Source of the DNA: Pricia antarctica
Lineage (GTDB): Bacteria > Bacteroidota > Bacteroidia > Flavobacteriales > Flavobacteriaceae
Length of the DNA: 64,000 nucleotides
NCBI RefSeq assembly: GCF_900101815.1
Contig: NZ_FNAO01000002.1
Location: forward strand, 248,001 to 312,000
Direction: 5' to 3'
Part shown: positions 9,379 through 18,918 of the stretch, piece by piece
Position numbering within the stretch: the stretch's first letter is position 1
How the letters are laid out: each line of letters starts with the position of its first letter
Translations under genes and position numbers: made by a program
The notes under the pieces: generated by a model
What the model was told of the DNA's origin: nothing
What the model saw: only the letters and a program-made list of their open reading frames with translations
Databases searched by the model: none

Positions 9379-10634
9379 GAAGTTACTGTTTTAAAAACCT
9401 GTTTTCCATTTTTGAAAACCTGATCGGGCTTTAACTGCCCCTGGTGGTACAAAATATTGGCATAAGAATCTGTTTTGAACAATACCAGATCTGCCGGATT
9501 TCCTTTTTCCAAAGCTACCGAATGTCCCAAATTCAGGGCTTTTGCGGCCCGTATAGTGATACCGGCGAGAATCTCGGCGTTGCTCAGTTTTTCAAAAGTC
9601 CCCAGAATGGCCGCTTGTGCGAGCAGGTCGCCCATGGGCGCAGATCCTGGGTTCCAGTCACTGGCAATGGCGAGAATGGCACCTTGATCGAGCAGTCTTC
9701 GGGCGGGGGCAAAGGCACAGCCCAACCCCAAAGTCGCACCGGGAAGGACTGTAGCTACGGTATCGGATTGCGCAAGAAGTTTGATCTCCTCCGCTGTACT
9801 GGCCTCCAAATGATCTGCGCTCACGGCACCAAAATCAACGGCGGCACGGCTCCCGCCCGTCGTGAACTGGTCGGCGTGCACGGTAATATCAAAGCCCAGT
9901 TCCTTCGCCTTTTTAAAATAGGGCCGAATGTTCTCGGGTGTAAAAGAGCTTTGTTCAATAAAGGCATCCACGCGTTTTGCCAGATGTTCTTCCTGTATTT
10001 GGGGCATTAGTTCCTCGATGATCTCCTTAATATATCCTGTAGTATTTCCCTTGAATTCTTTTGGGACCGTGTGCGCCGCCAGACAAGTGGGAATCAACGT
10101 GGCCGCAGTTTTTTCCTGAGCCTGCTGGATCGCTCGGAGCATTTTGAGCTCTTCCGTTGGGCTCAAACCGTAGCCGCTCTTGACCTCGATGGTGGTGATA
10201 CCGCGGGAAATCAATAGGTCCGCGCGCTTCACAATCCCAGCGACCAGATCGGCTTCGGTCGCCTTTCGCGTATGCGTGACAGTGTCCCAGATACCACCAC
10301 CGGCCTTAGCGATATCGAGATAGCTTTTTCCGGCGTTTCGCATGGCGTAATCATGGGCTCGTGATCCTGCAAAGCAGATATGGGTATGGCTGTCCAAAAA
10401 CCCCGGCAGTGCGCAATACTTCCCATTTATGACATACATTTCAGCACCCAATTTTTCTGCTTCGGGAAGAAGTTTTTCGTGTTTATCTATACGGTCAATT
10501 TTCCCGTTTTTAATCAGAATACCTTGGTCGGTAAGGCGTTTCAGGTCTGAATCCGCTAAAGCCCCGCGTTCCGGAAGTCCGGTCATAGGAAGTACTTCGT
10601 GAATGGGACCAATATAATTATAGATATCTTTCAT
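9375..10634 (-). CDS. hutI: Imidazolonepropionase
   Basis: Hydrolyses 4-imidazolone-5-propionate to N-formimino-glutamate. It is an amidohydrolase with the metal-binding motif FLDSHTHICFAG near residue 70, a later TVHADQF motif and ASDWNPGS near the C terminus. I place the start at the ATG at 10634 (MKDIYNYIGP): the longer reading begins at a TTG at 10649 with no supporting signal. The revised protein has 419 residues. It is cytoplasmic and works between HutU and HutG. Confidence 0.95.
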   Translation of the reverse strand: MKDIYNYIGPIHEVLPMTGLPERGALADSDLKRLTDQGILIKNGKIDRIDKHEKLLPEAEKLGAEMYVINGKYCALPGFLDSHTHICFAGSRAHDYAMRNAGKSYLDIAKAGGGIWDTVTHTRKATEADLVAGIVKRADLLISRGITTIEVKSGYGLSPTEELKMLRAIQQAQEKTAATLIPTCLAAHTVPKEFKGNTTGYIKEIIEELMPQIQEEHLAKRVDAFIEQSSFTPENIRPYFKKAKELGFDITVHADQFTTGGSRAAVDFGAVSADHLEASTAEEIKLLAQSDTVATVLPGATLGLGCAFAPARRLLDQGAILAIASDWNPGSAPMGDLLAQAAILGTFEKLSNAEILAGITIRAAKALNLGHSVALEKGNPADLVLFKTDSYANILYHQGQLKPDQVFKNGKQVFKTVTS

Positions 10635-10675
10635 ATGTATAAAATTCAATTTAACAAACCATATTTATCTTTCTC

Positions 10676-12256
10676 TTAGATAGTCTGAAATTCTTTGTGA
10701 AAAACATCAATTTCCTCAAGGGATTTTTCGGTGATGCATTGATGGTAAACTCCAATCAATTCGTGATTTTGTAAGAGCTGATGAGCCTTTTCTATATCTT
10801 CCGAAAAGATACGGTCCGCTTTCGTAAAAGCGATTTTCTTCCGAATAACCGTGTGAACCCGTTCTAAAAACGCGCTTGATTTCAGTGTGTCCCTAAAATC
10901 AAAGGCCTGTGCCGCTGTGAGCATCTCGATGGCCAGAATGCGCTCCACGTTCTGAATGACCTGAAGTGCTTTCCTACCGCTGATGGAACCCATGCTTACA
11001 TGGTCCTCCTGGCCCAGCGAAGTAGGAATGCTGTCCGCGCTCGCCGGGAAGCACAACCCTTTATTTTCGCTTGCCAAGGCGGCCGTAGTGTATTGCAGCA
11101 TCATGTAACCTGAATTAATGCCCGTTTCGCTGAGCAGAAGCTTTGGCACGCCGGCGTATTTGCCCTCCATTGCCAGATAGACCCTCCGGTCCGAGATATT
11201 GCCAAGTTCGCTGGCCGCCAAAGTTGTATAATCTAGCGCCATGGCAAGGGGCTGACCATGAAAGTTTCCACCACTTATCGTAAGGTTTTCATCAATCAGA
11301 ACGGGATTGTCGGTGACCGAATTTAGCTCGACTTCCAGCAATTCCTTCAAGTGTAGCCAGGCATTGCGTGAGGCACCGTGCACCTGTGGCATACAACGTA
11401 GCGAATACGGATCCTGTACCCGATCACAATCTTTGTGCGAACTTAGGACATTTGAGCCTTCGACAAAAGATTTGATACGGGCGGCAACATGCCGGTTTCC
11501 CTTAAAGGGACGCAACCGATGAAGCTCTGGATAAAACGGTTTTACCGAACCCCACAACGCCTCAAGCATCAAGGCGCCGATTATATCGGCATGATCGAGG
11601 CAGTTCTTTAAGCGGTCGATGACTTTTACGGCGTGGGCGGCAATAAACTGGGTACCATTGATCAGGGCCAGACCTTCTTTGGGCTTAAGGCTGACCGGTT
11701 GTAAACCAAATTGCTCCAAAACTTTTTGTGCTGCCTGACGCTTCCCTTTATGCACGACTTCACCCAGACCCAAAAGTGGAAGGAACAAATGTGCGAGCGG
11801 GGCAAGATCGCCACTCGCCCCCACGGACCCCTGCTCCGGAACGATGGGCGCGATTTGATTATCTATAAACCAGAGGACACGGTCAAACGTTGCTTCGGAG
11901 ATACCCGAGAATCCCTGTGCGAGCGCATGTGCCTTTAAGACCAGCATGAGCAGGGCGAGCTCCTCCGTTATGGGATTTCCGACGCCGACACTGTGGCTCT
12001 TGATGATATTTTCCTGCAAGGCGAGGGTTTCTTCCTTAGAAATTCTAGTGGTACAGAGCGGCCCAAAACCGGTATTGATGCCATACACCGGTTCGTTTTT
12101 TGCTACAATGTCGGCCACGTGTTGGCTGCTTGCCCTCATGTGCTCCAAAGTTTCCGATGCGATTTCGGTCTTCAGTTCTCTGCGGGCGATCTGTAGTGCC
12201 TTGCCGGCGGTAAGATGGTCTTTGCCCAAATAAAATATGGAATCCTTAGCGTTCAT
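10676..12256 (-). CDS. hutH: Histidine ammonia-lyase
   Basis: First step of the pathway: L-histidine to urocanate and ammonia. The 526-residue enzyme has the Ala-Ser-Gly triad that cyclises into the MIO cofactor (GSVGASGDLAPLAH, ASG at about 147-149), the substrate loop YGINTGFG near 58 and ENKGLCFPASADSIPTS near 405. It is the promoter-proximal gene of the hut operon, 41 bases ahead of hutI, and is divergent from the LysR gene with an 84-base spacer that holds a palindrome. Length is normal for the family. Confidence 0.97.
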   Translation of the reverse strand: MNAKDSIFYLGKDHLTAGKALQIARRELKTEIASETLEHMRASSQHVADIVAKNEPVYGINTGFGPLCTTRISKEETLALQENIIKSHSVGVGNPITEELALLMLVLKAHALAQGFSGISEATFDRVLWFIDNQIAPIVPEQGSVGASGDLAPLAHLFLPLLGLGEVVHKGKRQAAQKVLEQFGLQPVSLKPKEGLALINGTQFIAAHAVKVIDRLKNCLDHADIIGALMLEALWGSVKPFYPELHRLRPFKGNRHVAARIKSFVEGSNVLSSHKDCDRVQDPYSLRCMPQVHGASRNAWLHLKELLEVELNSVTDNPVLIDENLTISGGNFHGQPLAMALDYTTLAASELGNISDRRVYLAMEGKYAGVPKLLLSETGINSGYMMLQYTTAALASENKGLCFPASADSIPTSLGQEDHVSMGSISGRKALQVIQNVERILAIEMLTAAQAFDFRDTLKSSAFLERVHTVIRKKIAFTKADRIFSEDIEKAHQLLQNHELIGVYHQCITEKSLEEIDVFHKEFQTI

Positions 12257-12304
12257 TATCGGAAGTTTACATTTAGCAGTGTTAAATTAAGACTTACCTT
12301 TAAT

Positions 12305-12321
12305 AATCGGAAATACCGATT
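12305..12321. promoter_or_regulatory. Palindrome in the hutH/LysR divergent spacer
   Basis: AATCGG-AAATA-CCGATT is a perfect 6+6 inverted repeat with a 5-base centre, 20 bases ahead of the LysR start and about 50 bases ahead of hutH. A related half (TTATCGGAAG) lies at the hutH start near 12256. LysR regulators typically bind such an interrupted dyad between themselves and their divergent target, so this is a candidate operator. No binding evidence is available from sequence alone. Confidence 0.5.
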
Positions 12322-12340
12322 TTATCAACACCTAATAACT

Positions 12341-13219
12341 ATGGGTTATCAATTAGAATTACGTCATTTCTCCTATTTTTTGGCCGTGGCCGAGGAACTG
12401 CACTTTAGAAAAGCGGCAGAGAGGCTGTATATCTCACAGCCCGGCCTGAGCCGGCAAATCAAGCAGATGGAAGACATTCTGGGCGTCAAGCTGTTTATCA
12501 GGGATAAGCGCAAGGTAAGCTTGACGGCTGCGGGGACCTATTTAAAGAAGGAGGTGGATTATATCATAAACCATTTGGAGTTTACTCTAAAGCAGACCAA
12601 ACTCGTACAAACTGGAAGTCTGGGCGAAGTACGTATCGGGTTCTTGGGTTCGGCGATGCAATCGATACTGCCGGATTTGTTGATTAAGGCCAATGTGCAA
12701 CTGCCACAAATCCAGTTCAGCCTGAAGGAACTGGCCAACAGCGCTCAAGTGGAAGCTTTGGAAAAAGACCAATTGGATCTGGGCTTTGTGCGTTTGTCAC
12801 GTGTGCCCGAAAACCTTCAGCTAAAACCGGTTTTTACAGATACCTTTTCGCTGGTACTGCCCAAAGAGCATGTTCTGAATCACATGAACTTCACGGGGAT
12901 AGAGCAGGTCTCCACCGAACATTTTATCCTGTTTTCTTCAGATTACAGTTCGCAGTACTATGACAAAATCATGAGTATTTGTGAAGACAAGGGTTTTACG
13001 CCCGTAGTTACCCATAGATCCGTTCACGCGCTTACGATTTTCAAATTGGTTGAAAGTGGACTGGGTGTGGCCATCATCCCCACTTCGCTTCAAAAGGGTT
13101 TTAGGATGGGTGTAAAGTTCCTCGAAATCCCTAATATCTCGCAGCGGGCGGTTTTATACGCCTTATGGAAAAAGGACAACCGAAACCCAGCCCTCCCGCC
13201 TATCTTGGACCTTTTGTGA
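12341..13219 (+). CDS. LysR-family regulator, probably of the hut operon
   Basis: The N-terminal winged helix is clear: LRHFSYFLAVAEELHFRKAAERLYISQPGLSRQIKQMEDILG. A substrate-binding-like effector domain follows (about 90-292). The ATG at 12341 is chosen because the LysR fold begins right after it (MGYQLELRHFSYF); the longer open frame from 12215 would reach back into hutH and encodes an unrelated leader. The 292-residue length is typical. The divergent position implies control of hut, probably with urocanate or another pathway metabolite as inducer; this is inference. Confidence 0.92.
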   Translation: MGYQLELRHFSYFLAVAEELHFRKAAERLYISQPGLSRQIKQMEDILGVKLFIRDKRKVSLTAAGTYLKKEVDYIINHLEFTLKQTKLVQTGSLGEVRIGFLGSAMQSILPDLLIKANVQLPQIQFSLKELANSAQVEALEKDQLDLGFVRLSRVPENLQLKPVFTDTFSLVLPKEHVLNHMNFTGIEQVSTEHFILFSSDYSSQYYDKIMSICEDKGFTPVVTHRSVHALTIFKLVESGLGVAIIPTSLQKGFRMGVKFLEIPNISQRAVLYALWKKDNRNPALPPILDLL

Positions 13220-13781
13220 ACATGGAATTTGGCAGCTAGAGTAAGAAATCGCCCTCAAAAAGCTCATTGCTTACCTGCTGACACCCTTTAAAATACACTT
13301 AATCGATATCCTTTACTTGAGCGTTGTAATGAAACTCAAAACTTAATTGCCCAATGTCGAAAACGCTCAAGTCAAATTCACGTCTCAACCACAAATAAAA
13401 GATTGTCTTATTCACAATTATTTCATTCTAATAGCTAATTTTTTTAGAATTAAAGATTTAGCCTACTATGAGTAACAACTATTAACATGTTACAATCTAA
13501 GGAACAATACTTAGCGCTTTTTGACAAAATCCTAATGATGGTCGGTAAGGCACAATATGTCCTGAGATAGTCGGAAGCATAAATTGATGCCCGTAATAGT
13601 ATCCCTCTTTAAAGTGACATGACCAATTTAAAAGCATGTTGTCAAATGTTAATTTACTCAAGTTTCGCACCCTGAAAAGACTGGTGTTTTCAGGGTGCGA
13701 AACTTGAGTACTTAATTCACAAGGGCACCACTATAATTGGACATGATAGGCTCTAATATAGTGAGGTGCTTTCAATTTCTT
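13220..13781. other. Gene-free junction with two inverted repeats
   Basis: No convincing gene lies in these 562 bases between the convergent LysR and phospholipase D genes. It holds an 11-base inverted repeat with a 36-base loop (13315-13325 and 13362-13372), a 27-codon open frame at 13487-13570 that I do not recognise, and a long perfect hairpin at 13655-13710. It marks the change from the GC-rich hut operon to the 28 kb minus-strand block and may be an insertion boundary. Confidence 0.6.
13655..13710. repeat. Perfect 24-base inverted repeat, 8-base loop
   Basis: Arms 13655-13678 and 13687-13710 are exact reverse complements (24 of 24) around the loop GACTGGTG. It sits between two convergent genes, 72 bases after the end of the phospholipase D gene, so it could act as a bidirectional terminator, but no T tract follows on either side. 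It could also be a footprint of a mobile element. A stem this long and exact is unusual for a simple terminator. Confidence 0.7.
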
Positions 13782-15014
13782 TTATGCATCATGTTCCCAA
13801 CATGATTGGTTTTCAGTGTTTTCTAAACGGTAATTTTTAAAAACCCTTAAGTGCGGTAAAAAGGTCAGGAAAAGGATGGTTGTACGCACTAGGTGATAAG
13901 CGCCCCAATTTGCCAGTTTGTCAATAACACTTGCTTTTTTTTTGAGGGTATTAATTGTAACCTCACTGCATTGCTCTATAACTTGGTCAAAATCATTTCG
14001 CATGATTTCCGCAAAACTTTGCGAATAGATTTCCACGTTTATTTCTATACTGCCGTAACAACTAAGGCTGTTGAGATTGAAGGACCCTATCGTCGACCAT
14101 TCGTTGTCCACTACGGCAGCTTTTCCATGCACCACCGACTTGTTCCACTCATAAACCGTCATATTATGGCGTAGAAACGATGAATATAGATGTGCCGCCG
14201 CACGACGAACCATGGGGACATCACTTATGCCCGCAAGAATGATCGTTATCTTCACCTTTTTTTTACCGGCTTTTTTTAATGCTTTCGCCAATCTTCTGCC
14301 AGGCAAAAAATAGGAGCCAATTATAATTATTTCCTTTTCGGCGCGAAGTATGGCATTGGTGTAAGCATCACAAACTTCCGTTTTACCTTTCAGCCAGTCG
14401 TTTTGTATAATTCCAACAAATGCCTTACCTGCCGAATGCAGCACGGGTTTAATTTTTTTTGAACTCCTTTCTTTAAAGTAATAATCGCTGCAAAGTTTTT
14501 GAAGATCACTGGCTGCTGGGCAGTCTAACAGCACGGCATAATCAAGCCAAGGTTTCAAATTCAGGGTTCCACGATACTTATCGGCTATATTGATTCCGCC
14601 GATCAATGCTACTTTTTCATCGGCGACCACTATTTTATGATGCATCCGTCTGCCGATATAAAAATTGTTCAGGGAGAATAAAGGCGAAAAAAAACGGACA
14701 AAGATGCCGTGTTTTTTCAGATCTTGTATAAAACTATTGGGAAGTGCCTCACTGCCATAGGCATCTAAAAGAACATATACCTTGACATTCCGTTGTGCGG
14801 CTTTCTTTAAGCAGGCCGCAACGCTGTTCCCAGTCTCATCGTTCTCAAAAATGTAGGTCTGCAAATGGATTTCTTTTTCTGCCTTATTAATTATTTCCTT
14901 CAACCGCAAAAAATAGTCTTCTCCCGAATGGACCAACTCAATATATTTTGTACCGCCGGCACCATTCTGAACTATTCCTACCTGATGTTTTTTAATTATC
15001 GGTTTATGTTCCAT
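13782..15014 (-). CDS. Phospholipase D-family protein (cardiolipin synthase-like)
   Basis: Contains two HKD motifs, HHKIVVADEKVALIGGINIAD (about 210-230 region) and HGKAAVVDNEWSTIGSFN (about 300-320), the two halves of a PLD active site. Such enzymes join phosphatidylglycerols into cardiolipin or swap phosphatidyl groups. Unlike typical bacterial Cls it has no pair of N-terminal membrane helices, so at 410 residues it resembles the shorter ClsB type. A hydrophobic segment lies near the C terminus (LVRTTILFLTFLP). It is the last gene of the minus-strand block and follows a stress protein gene by 25 bases, which suggests membrane remodelling under stress. Confidence 0.88.
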   Translation of the reverse strand: MEHKPIIKKHQVGIVQNGAGGTKYIELVHSGEDYFLRLKEIINKAEKEIHLQTYIFENDETGNSVAACLKKAAQRNVKVYVLLDAYGSEALPNSFIQDLKKHGIFVRFFSPLFSLNNFYIGRRMHHKIVVADEKVALIGGINIADKYRGTLNLKPWLDYAVLLDCPAASDLQKLCSDYYFKERSSKKIKPVLHSAGKAFVGIIQNDWLKGKTEVCDAYTNAILRAEKEIIIIGSYFLPGRRLAKALKKAGKKKVKITIILAGISDVPMVRRAAAHLYSSFLRHNMTVYEWNKSVVHGKAAVVDNEWSTIGSFNLNSLSCYGSIEINVEIYSQSFAEIMRNDFDQVIEQCSEVTINTLKKKASVIDKLANWGAYHLVRTTILFLTFLPHLRVFKNYRLENTENQSCWEHDA

Positions 15015-15039
15015 CCTAAAATATTTAGCAGTTACATTC

Positions 15040-15492
15040 CTAGATTGTCGATTCTACACTTTTATAATTTTCTGGAATAATCAATAATGGAATTTTTAGA
15101 TGCTTAAGCAGCTTTTTTTCAATGCTACTCGTTAATAGGTGTTCAAAGAAATAATGGGCATGGTGGCCAATAATAAGCAAGTCCGCCTCCCATTTTTCCA
15201 TGATCTTATTGATCTCTTCAGCTGGCCGACCGAGGGTTTCAAAATCATGGATTTTCACTTCTGGGTGCTCACTTTTAATTTTATCAATGAGTTTAATAGC
15301 TTTATCCTTTTCCTGAGCTTGAACGTCTGCCGGGAAAATACCGGCGTCAATTTTGCCGGGAGAGTATCTAATTATATAAACTACTTCCAATTGAGCATCG
15401 AATTGTTCTGCGATTTGAATAGCATAATTGGCTGCATTCATGGCAGAAGGGCTTCCATCGATGGCTACCAGTATTTTTTTGATCATTTTCAT
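15040..15492 (-). CDS. Universal stress protein (UspA family), degenerate nucleotide site
   Basis: Single-domain stress protein of 150 residues with the usual first strand MKMIKKILVAIDGSPSAMNAA. The ATP loop that reads G-x2-G-x9-G-S in nucleotide-binding members is GHHAHYFFEHLLTSS here: the second Gly is Ala and the last Gly is Thr. It therefore probably does not bind ATP in the standard way and may be an MJ0577-unlike, UspA-like regulator. It lies between the MFS carrier and the phospholipase D gene, all on the minus strand. Confidence 0.9.
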   Translation of the reverse strand: MKMIKKILVAIDGSPSAMNAANYAIQIAEQFDAQLEVVYIIRYSPGKIDAGIFPADVQAQEKDKAIKLIDKIKSEHPEVKIHDFETLGRPAEEINKIMEKWEADLLIIGHHAHYFFEHLLTSSIEKKLLKHLKIPLLIIPENYKSVESTI

Positions 15493-15575
15493 AAATGTGC
15501 ATTAGGTTTAACCGGAATCAATCAGCAAAAAATAGTAATACCTATATTGAATAGGATAAATAAATCTTGGTGAGC

Positions 15576-16793
15576 CTATTTATTTTGTTGCTTCAAAAAA
15601 TACACTAACCCCATGGCGGCCAAAGCGGTTGCACCAGCAATTATGAAAGGATAGAAAAACCCTCCCACTATTAGCCAGGTACCCAATACGGGCCCTAGAA
15701 TCTGGCCGATACTATTTGTGGAACTCTGTATGGAAATGTTTCTTCCGGTATCCTTTTTTGATAGTAACGAAACTTCCGAAAGCAGATTCGGTGTAACCAT
15801 GGCACCACCGGCCGCAAATACTACGATCAACCCATAGATGGACCATTCATCTGTAAAAAAGGGAAAGGCAATGAGCGAGGTGCCGACAATGAACATTCCT
15901 AAACCTATTTGTTGCTTTGTGGCCAGTATCTTTTCGCCATACGTGGCAAATACTGGCTGTAAAATAGCCATTACCGACCCGCATAGCATAAAACCGATGC
16001 CTACCTGATTGCTATTGAACGACAGCGCGTCTTTCCCGTAAATTGAAAATACCGTTTCAAAAAGCGTTACCACAAACTGCAATACAAAGGATAACAGCAA
16101 AAGCACCATAAAATAGTGGCTAAATGACCAACTAAATTCTTTTTTTTTCGAAGCAAACCTATTTACTATCTCTGTGTTTTTCAACCATTTCATAACCACA
16201 AGCAAAACAACGAGGCCCAAAAAGGACACTAGAATAAAAGGAATCGAAAAACGATCCAAGTGAAGGATGCCCAAAGAGTACTTATAATGAAAATCGCTCT
16301 GTGACAGAAAAGCCCCCAGAACTGGACCGAAAATAACGCCTGAACTAACCGCTACGCCTGACCATGACATAATCTTGGTCCTACGTTTTTCGGAGGTGAT
16401 GTCGCTTAGATAGGCATTGCTGACCGGAATTACGGACGAGGTGAATATTCCGCCAAGAATCCTAGCGATGTAAAGCATCGTCAAAGAGGTCGCTAGTCCT
16501 GTGAGTAATTGCATCACAATAAATCCTATCAATCCAACAATTATAATGGGCTTACGGCCGTATCTGTCCGATAGTCTGCCCCATAACACGACAAAAATCA
16601 GCTGGAACAATGGATAGATACTGGTCAACATCCCGATATGAAAATTGATCAGACCGGTGTCCAAATTATCGTTTATAGCAAGCCGTTCCGTGTAATAGGG
16701 CAGGGTAGGCAGCAGAATGCCATACCCCAACATCACTACGAACAAACTCAACAGGACCAAGAATATCCTATTGAGCTTCTCCTTTTTAGTCAT
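15576..16793 (-). CDS. MFS transporter, TetA/multidrug-like
   Basis: Integral membrane protein of 405 residues with about 12 helices and the major facilitator loop motif GRLSDRYGRKPIIIVG between helices 2 and 3, plus GPVLGAFLS and GPVLGTWLIVGG motif C-like segments typical of drug/proton antiporters. The start overlaps the stop of the copper-type ATPase by one base, so the two are coupled and the carrier may deal with a related stress. The substrate is unknown. Confidence 0.9.
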   Translation of the reverse strand: MTKKEKLNRIFLVLLSLFVVMLGYGILLPTLPYYTERLAINDNLDTGLINFHIGMLTSIYPLFQLIFVVLWGRLSDRYGRKPIIIVGLIGFIVMQLLTGLATSLTMLYIARILGGIFTSSVIPVSNAYLSDITSEKRRTKIMSWSGVAVSSGVIFGPVLGAFLSQSDFHYKYSLGILHLDRFSIPFILVSFLGLVVLLVVMKWLKNTEIVNRFASKKKEFSWSFSHYFMVLLLLSFVLQFVVTLFETVFSIYGKDALSFNSNQVGIGFMLCGSVMAILQPVFATYGEKILATKQQIGLGMFIVGTSLIAFPFFTDEWSIYGLIVVFAAGGAMVTPNLLSEVSLLSKKDTGRNISIQSSTNSIGQILGPVLGTWLIVGGFFYPFIIAGATALAAMGLVYFLKQQNK

Positions 16794-18901
16794 TATTTTT
16801 TTCCTATTTTCCTTTTCAACAACTGGGCATTAATGGCTACGATAATGGTACTCAAACTCATGAATAAGGCACCAACTGCCGGACCCAGAACAAAGCCTGA
16901 TGAGTACAATACACCTGCTGCCAATGGTATGGCTACTACGTTATAGCCCGTGGCCCATATCAAATTCTGAATCATCTTATTGTAAGTAGCTTTACCGAAC
17001 AAAATCAAGTTTGCAATATCCTGTGGGTTGCTGTTTACCAATATGATATCTGCGGTCTCGGCAGCAACGTCAGTGCCGGAACCAACGGCAATTCCAACGT
17101 TCGCTTTTGCCAAAGCGGGTGCATCGTTTACACCATCTCCTGTCATTGCAACAAACTCCCCTTTATTTTGAAGCTCCTCTACGATTTCTACTTTTTGATG
17201 GGGCAGTACCTCGGCATAATAGCCGTCCAAACCTAGTTTGTCGCTTACGGCCTTAGCGGTTTTTTCATTGTCGCCTGTGGCCATCAATACTTTTATATTG
17301 TTCTTTTTGAATACTTTGATAGCTTCTGCGGATTCTGGCCTTATTTCATCAGCAAGAGCGATATATCCGGCCAGTTTTCCATCAATTAGAACAAAAACAA
17401 CCGTTTCGGCAGCATCACTATAGGCATCTTCGGGAATGGTAATTTTTTCATCCCGTAAATATCCGGGACTAACAACTTTTATTTTTTTGCTTTCCACATT
17501 TGCTTCTACGCCCTTACCTGTAATAGCATTGAAATTTTCGGGTTTAGGGATGGCAACCTTACCTTCCTTTACCTTCTTGATTATGCCAACCGCGATAGGA
17601 TGTTCTGAACTTTGCTCCAATGCACTTGCAAGCCGCAATATTTCATCTGAAGAATACTTTTCATCTACCGATTTAATACGGGTAACCCCAAAATCTCCTT
17701 TGGTCAAGGTTCCTGTCTTGTCAAAAAGCAAGGCCGAGATTTTACGTGATTCCTCAAAAGCCGTTCTATTACGAATCAACAAGCCATTTTGGGCGGATAC
17801 TGCAGTAGAAATAGCAACTACAAGTGGAATAGCCAGGCCAAGTGCGTGTGGACAAGCGATGACCATTACGGTAACCATTCTTTCAAGGGCATATACAAAG
17901 GGAAAGCCCAAAATCAACCATACGGCCAAGGTGCCAAAACCAATGGCCAAGGCAATATAGGTAAGCCATTTGGCAGCCCTATCCGACAGGTTCTGCATTT
18001 TAGACTTGGTCTTTTGGGCCTCCTCGACCATGGTAATCACTTTATTGAGATAGCTGTCCTTACCTGTATGCTCTACTTTTACCTTTAGCGTACTATTACC
18101 GTTTACCGAACCACCGATAACTTTATCGTTCAATTCCTTTTTAACTGGTTTCGATTCTCCGGTCAGCATCGACTCGTTCAAATAACTGGAACCTTCTGTG
18201 ATAATGCCATCAGCAGGTACTTTTTCTCCAGGTTTAATCAGAATGACGTCATCTTTTAAGAGGTCCTCCAGTTTAATATCTTCAACGGTATCGCCTTTTA
18301 CGCGATGCGCTTCGGCCGGCATCATGCTCACCAATAGTTGTAATGCTTTTGAGGCACCGAGTACACTCTTCATTTCTATCCAATGGCCGACAAGCATAAT
18401 CGCTATAAGCGTTGCCAGTTCCCAGAAAAAATCGACCCCGGGTAAACCAAAAACTGTTGCGGAACTATAAAAGTATGCCACGCTGATAGCCATGGCTATT
18501 AGGGTCATCATACCAGGGGCACCCTTTTTTACTTCAGACCAAAATCCCTTTAAGAAGGGCCAGCCGCCGTAGAAGTATACTATTGTTGACAGTGCGAATA
18601 GTATGTATGGATTGCCTGGTAAAAGAAAGTCATAGCCCAAAAATTCTTGAATCATCGGGGAAAAGAACAAAATGGGTATGGTAAGCACCAACGTAACCCA
18701 GAACCGCTTTCTAAAATCTGCGATCATCATTTTATGATGGTCATGCCCTGCCATTCCCATGGGCACATTGCCCCCATGGTCTGAATGGTCCATTTTCGAG
18801 TGATCCATTTTTGGATGATCTTCTTTATCGTGATTCATTTTTGAATGGTCCATCTTTGAATGGTCCATTTTTTTGTCTTTGTGATCTTCGTGATTTTCCA
18901 T
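16793..18901 (-). CDS. copB: CopB-type heavy-metal P1B ATPase
   Basis: ATP-driven metal exporter of 702 residues. Instead of a CxxC domain it starts with a tail rich in His and Met (MDHSKMDHSKM repeats, about 1-58). It has the translocation motif CPH near residue 349, which marks P1B-3/CopB members, plus LTGES, the phosphorylated Asp in DKTGT near 392, SSEHP, and GDGVNDAP near 589. The CPH class exports copper or silver ions. It lies within the stress-metabolism block, next to an MFS gene and a small acidic protein, so export of copper seems part of the same response. Confidence 0.94.
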   Translation of the reverse strand: MENHEDHKDKKMDHSKMDHSKMNHDKEDHPKMDHSKMDHSDHGGNVPMGMAGHDHHKMMIADFRKRFWVTLVLTIPILFFSPMIQEFLGYDFLLPGNPYILFALSTIVYFYGGWPFLKGFWSEVKKGAPGMMTLIAMAISVAYFYSSATVFGLPGVDFFWELATLIAIMLVGHWIEMKSVLGASKALQLLVSMMPAEAHRVKGDTVEDIKLEDLLKDDVILIKPGEKVPADGIITEGSSYLNESMLTGESKPVKKELNDKVIGGSVNGNSTLKVKVEHTGKDSYLNKVITMVEEAQKTKSKMQNLSDRAAKWLTYIALAIGFGTLAVWLILGFPFVYALERMVTVMVIACPHALGLAIPLVVAISTAVSAQNGLLIRNRTAFEESRKISALLFDKTGTLTKGDFGVTRIKSVDEKYSSDEILRLASALEQSSEHPIAVGIIKKVKEGKVAIPKPENFNAITGKGVEANVESKKIKVVSPGYLRDEKITIPEDAYSDAAETVVFVLIDGKLAGYIALADEIRPESAEAIKVFKKNNIKVLMATGDNEKTAKAVSDKLGLDGYYAEVLPHQKVEIVEELQNKGEFVAMTGDGVNDAPALAKANVGIAVGSGTDVAAETADIILVNSNPQDIANLILFGKATYNKMIQNLIWATGYNVVAIPLAAGVLYSSGFVLGPAVGALFMSLSTIIVAINAQLLKRKIGKK

Positions 18902-18918
18902 GTTGTTCTATTTAAGGG

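Noticed and set aside
12215-12340. Upstream extension of the LysR gene
   Set aside because: The extension overlaps hutH and lies before the conserved LysR helix-turn-helix start at 12341.
13487-13570. 27-codon open frame in the junction after LysR
   Set aside because: Too short, no recognised sequence and no relative in the window; it could be a transposase scrap but there is no support.
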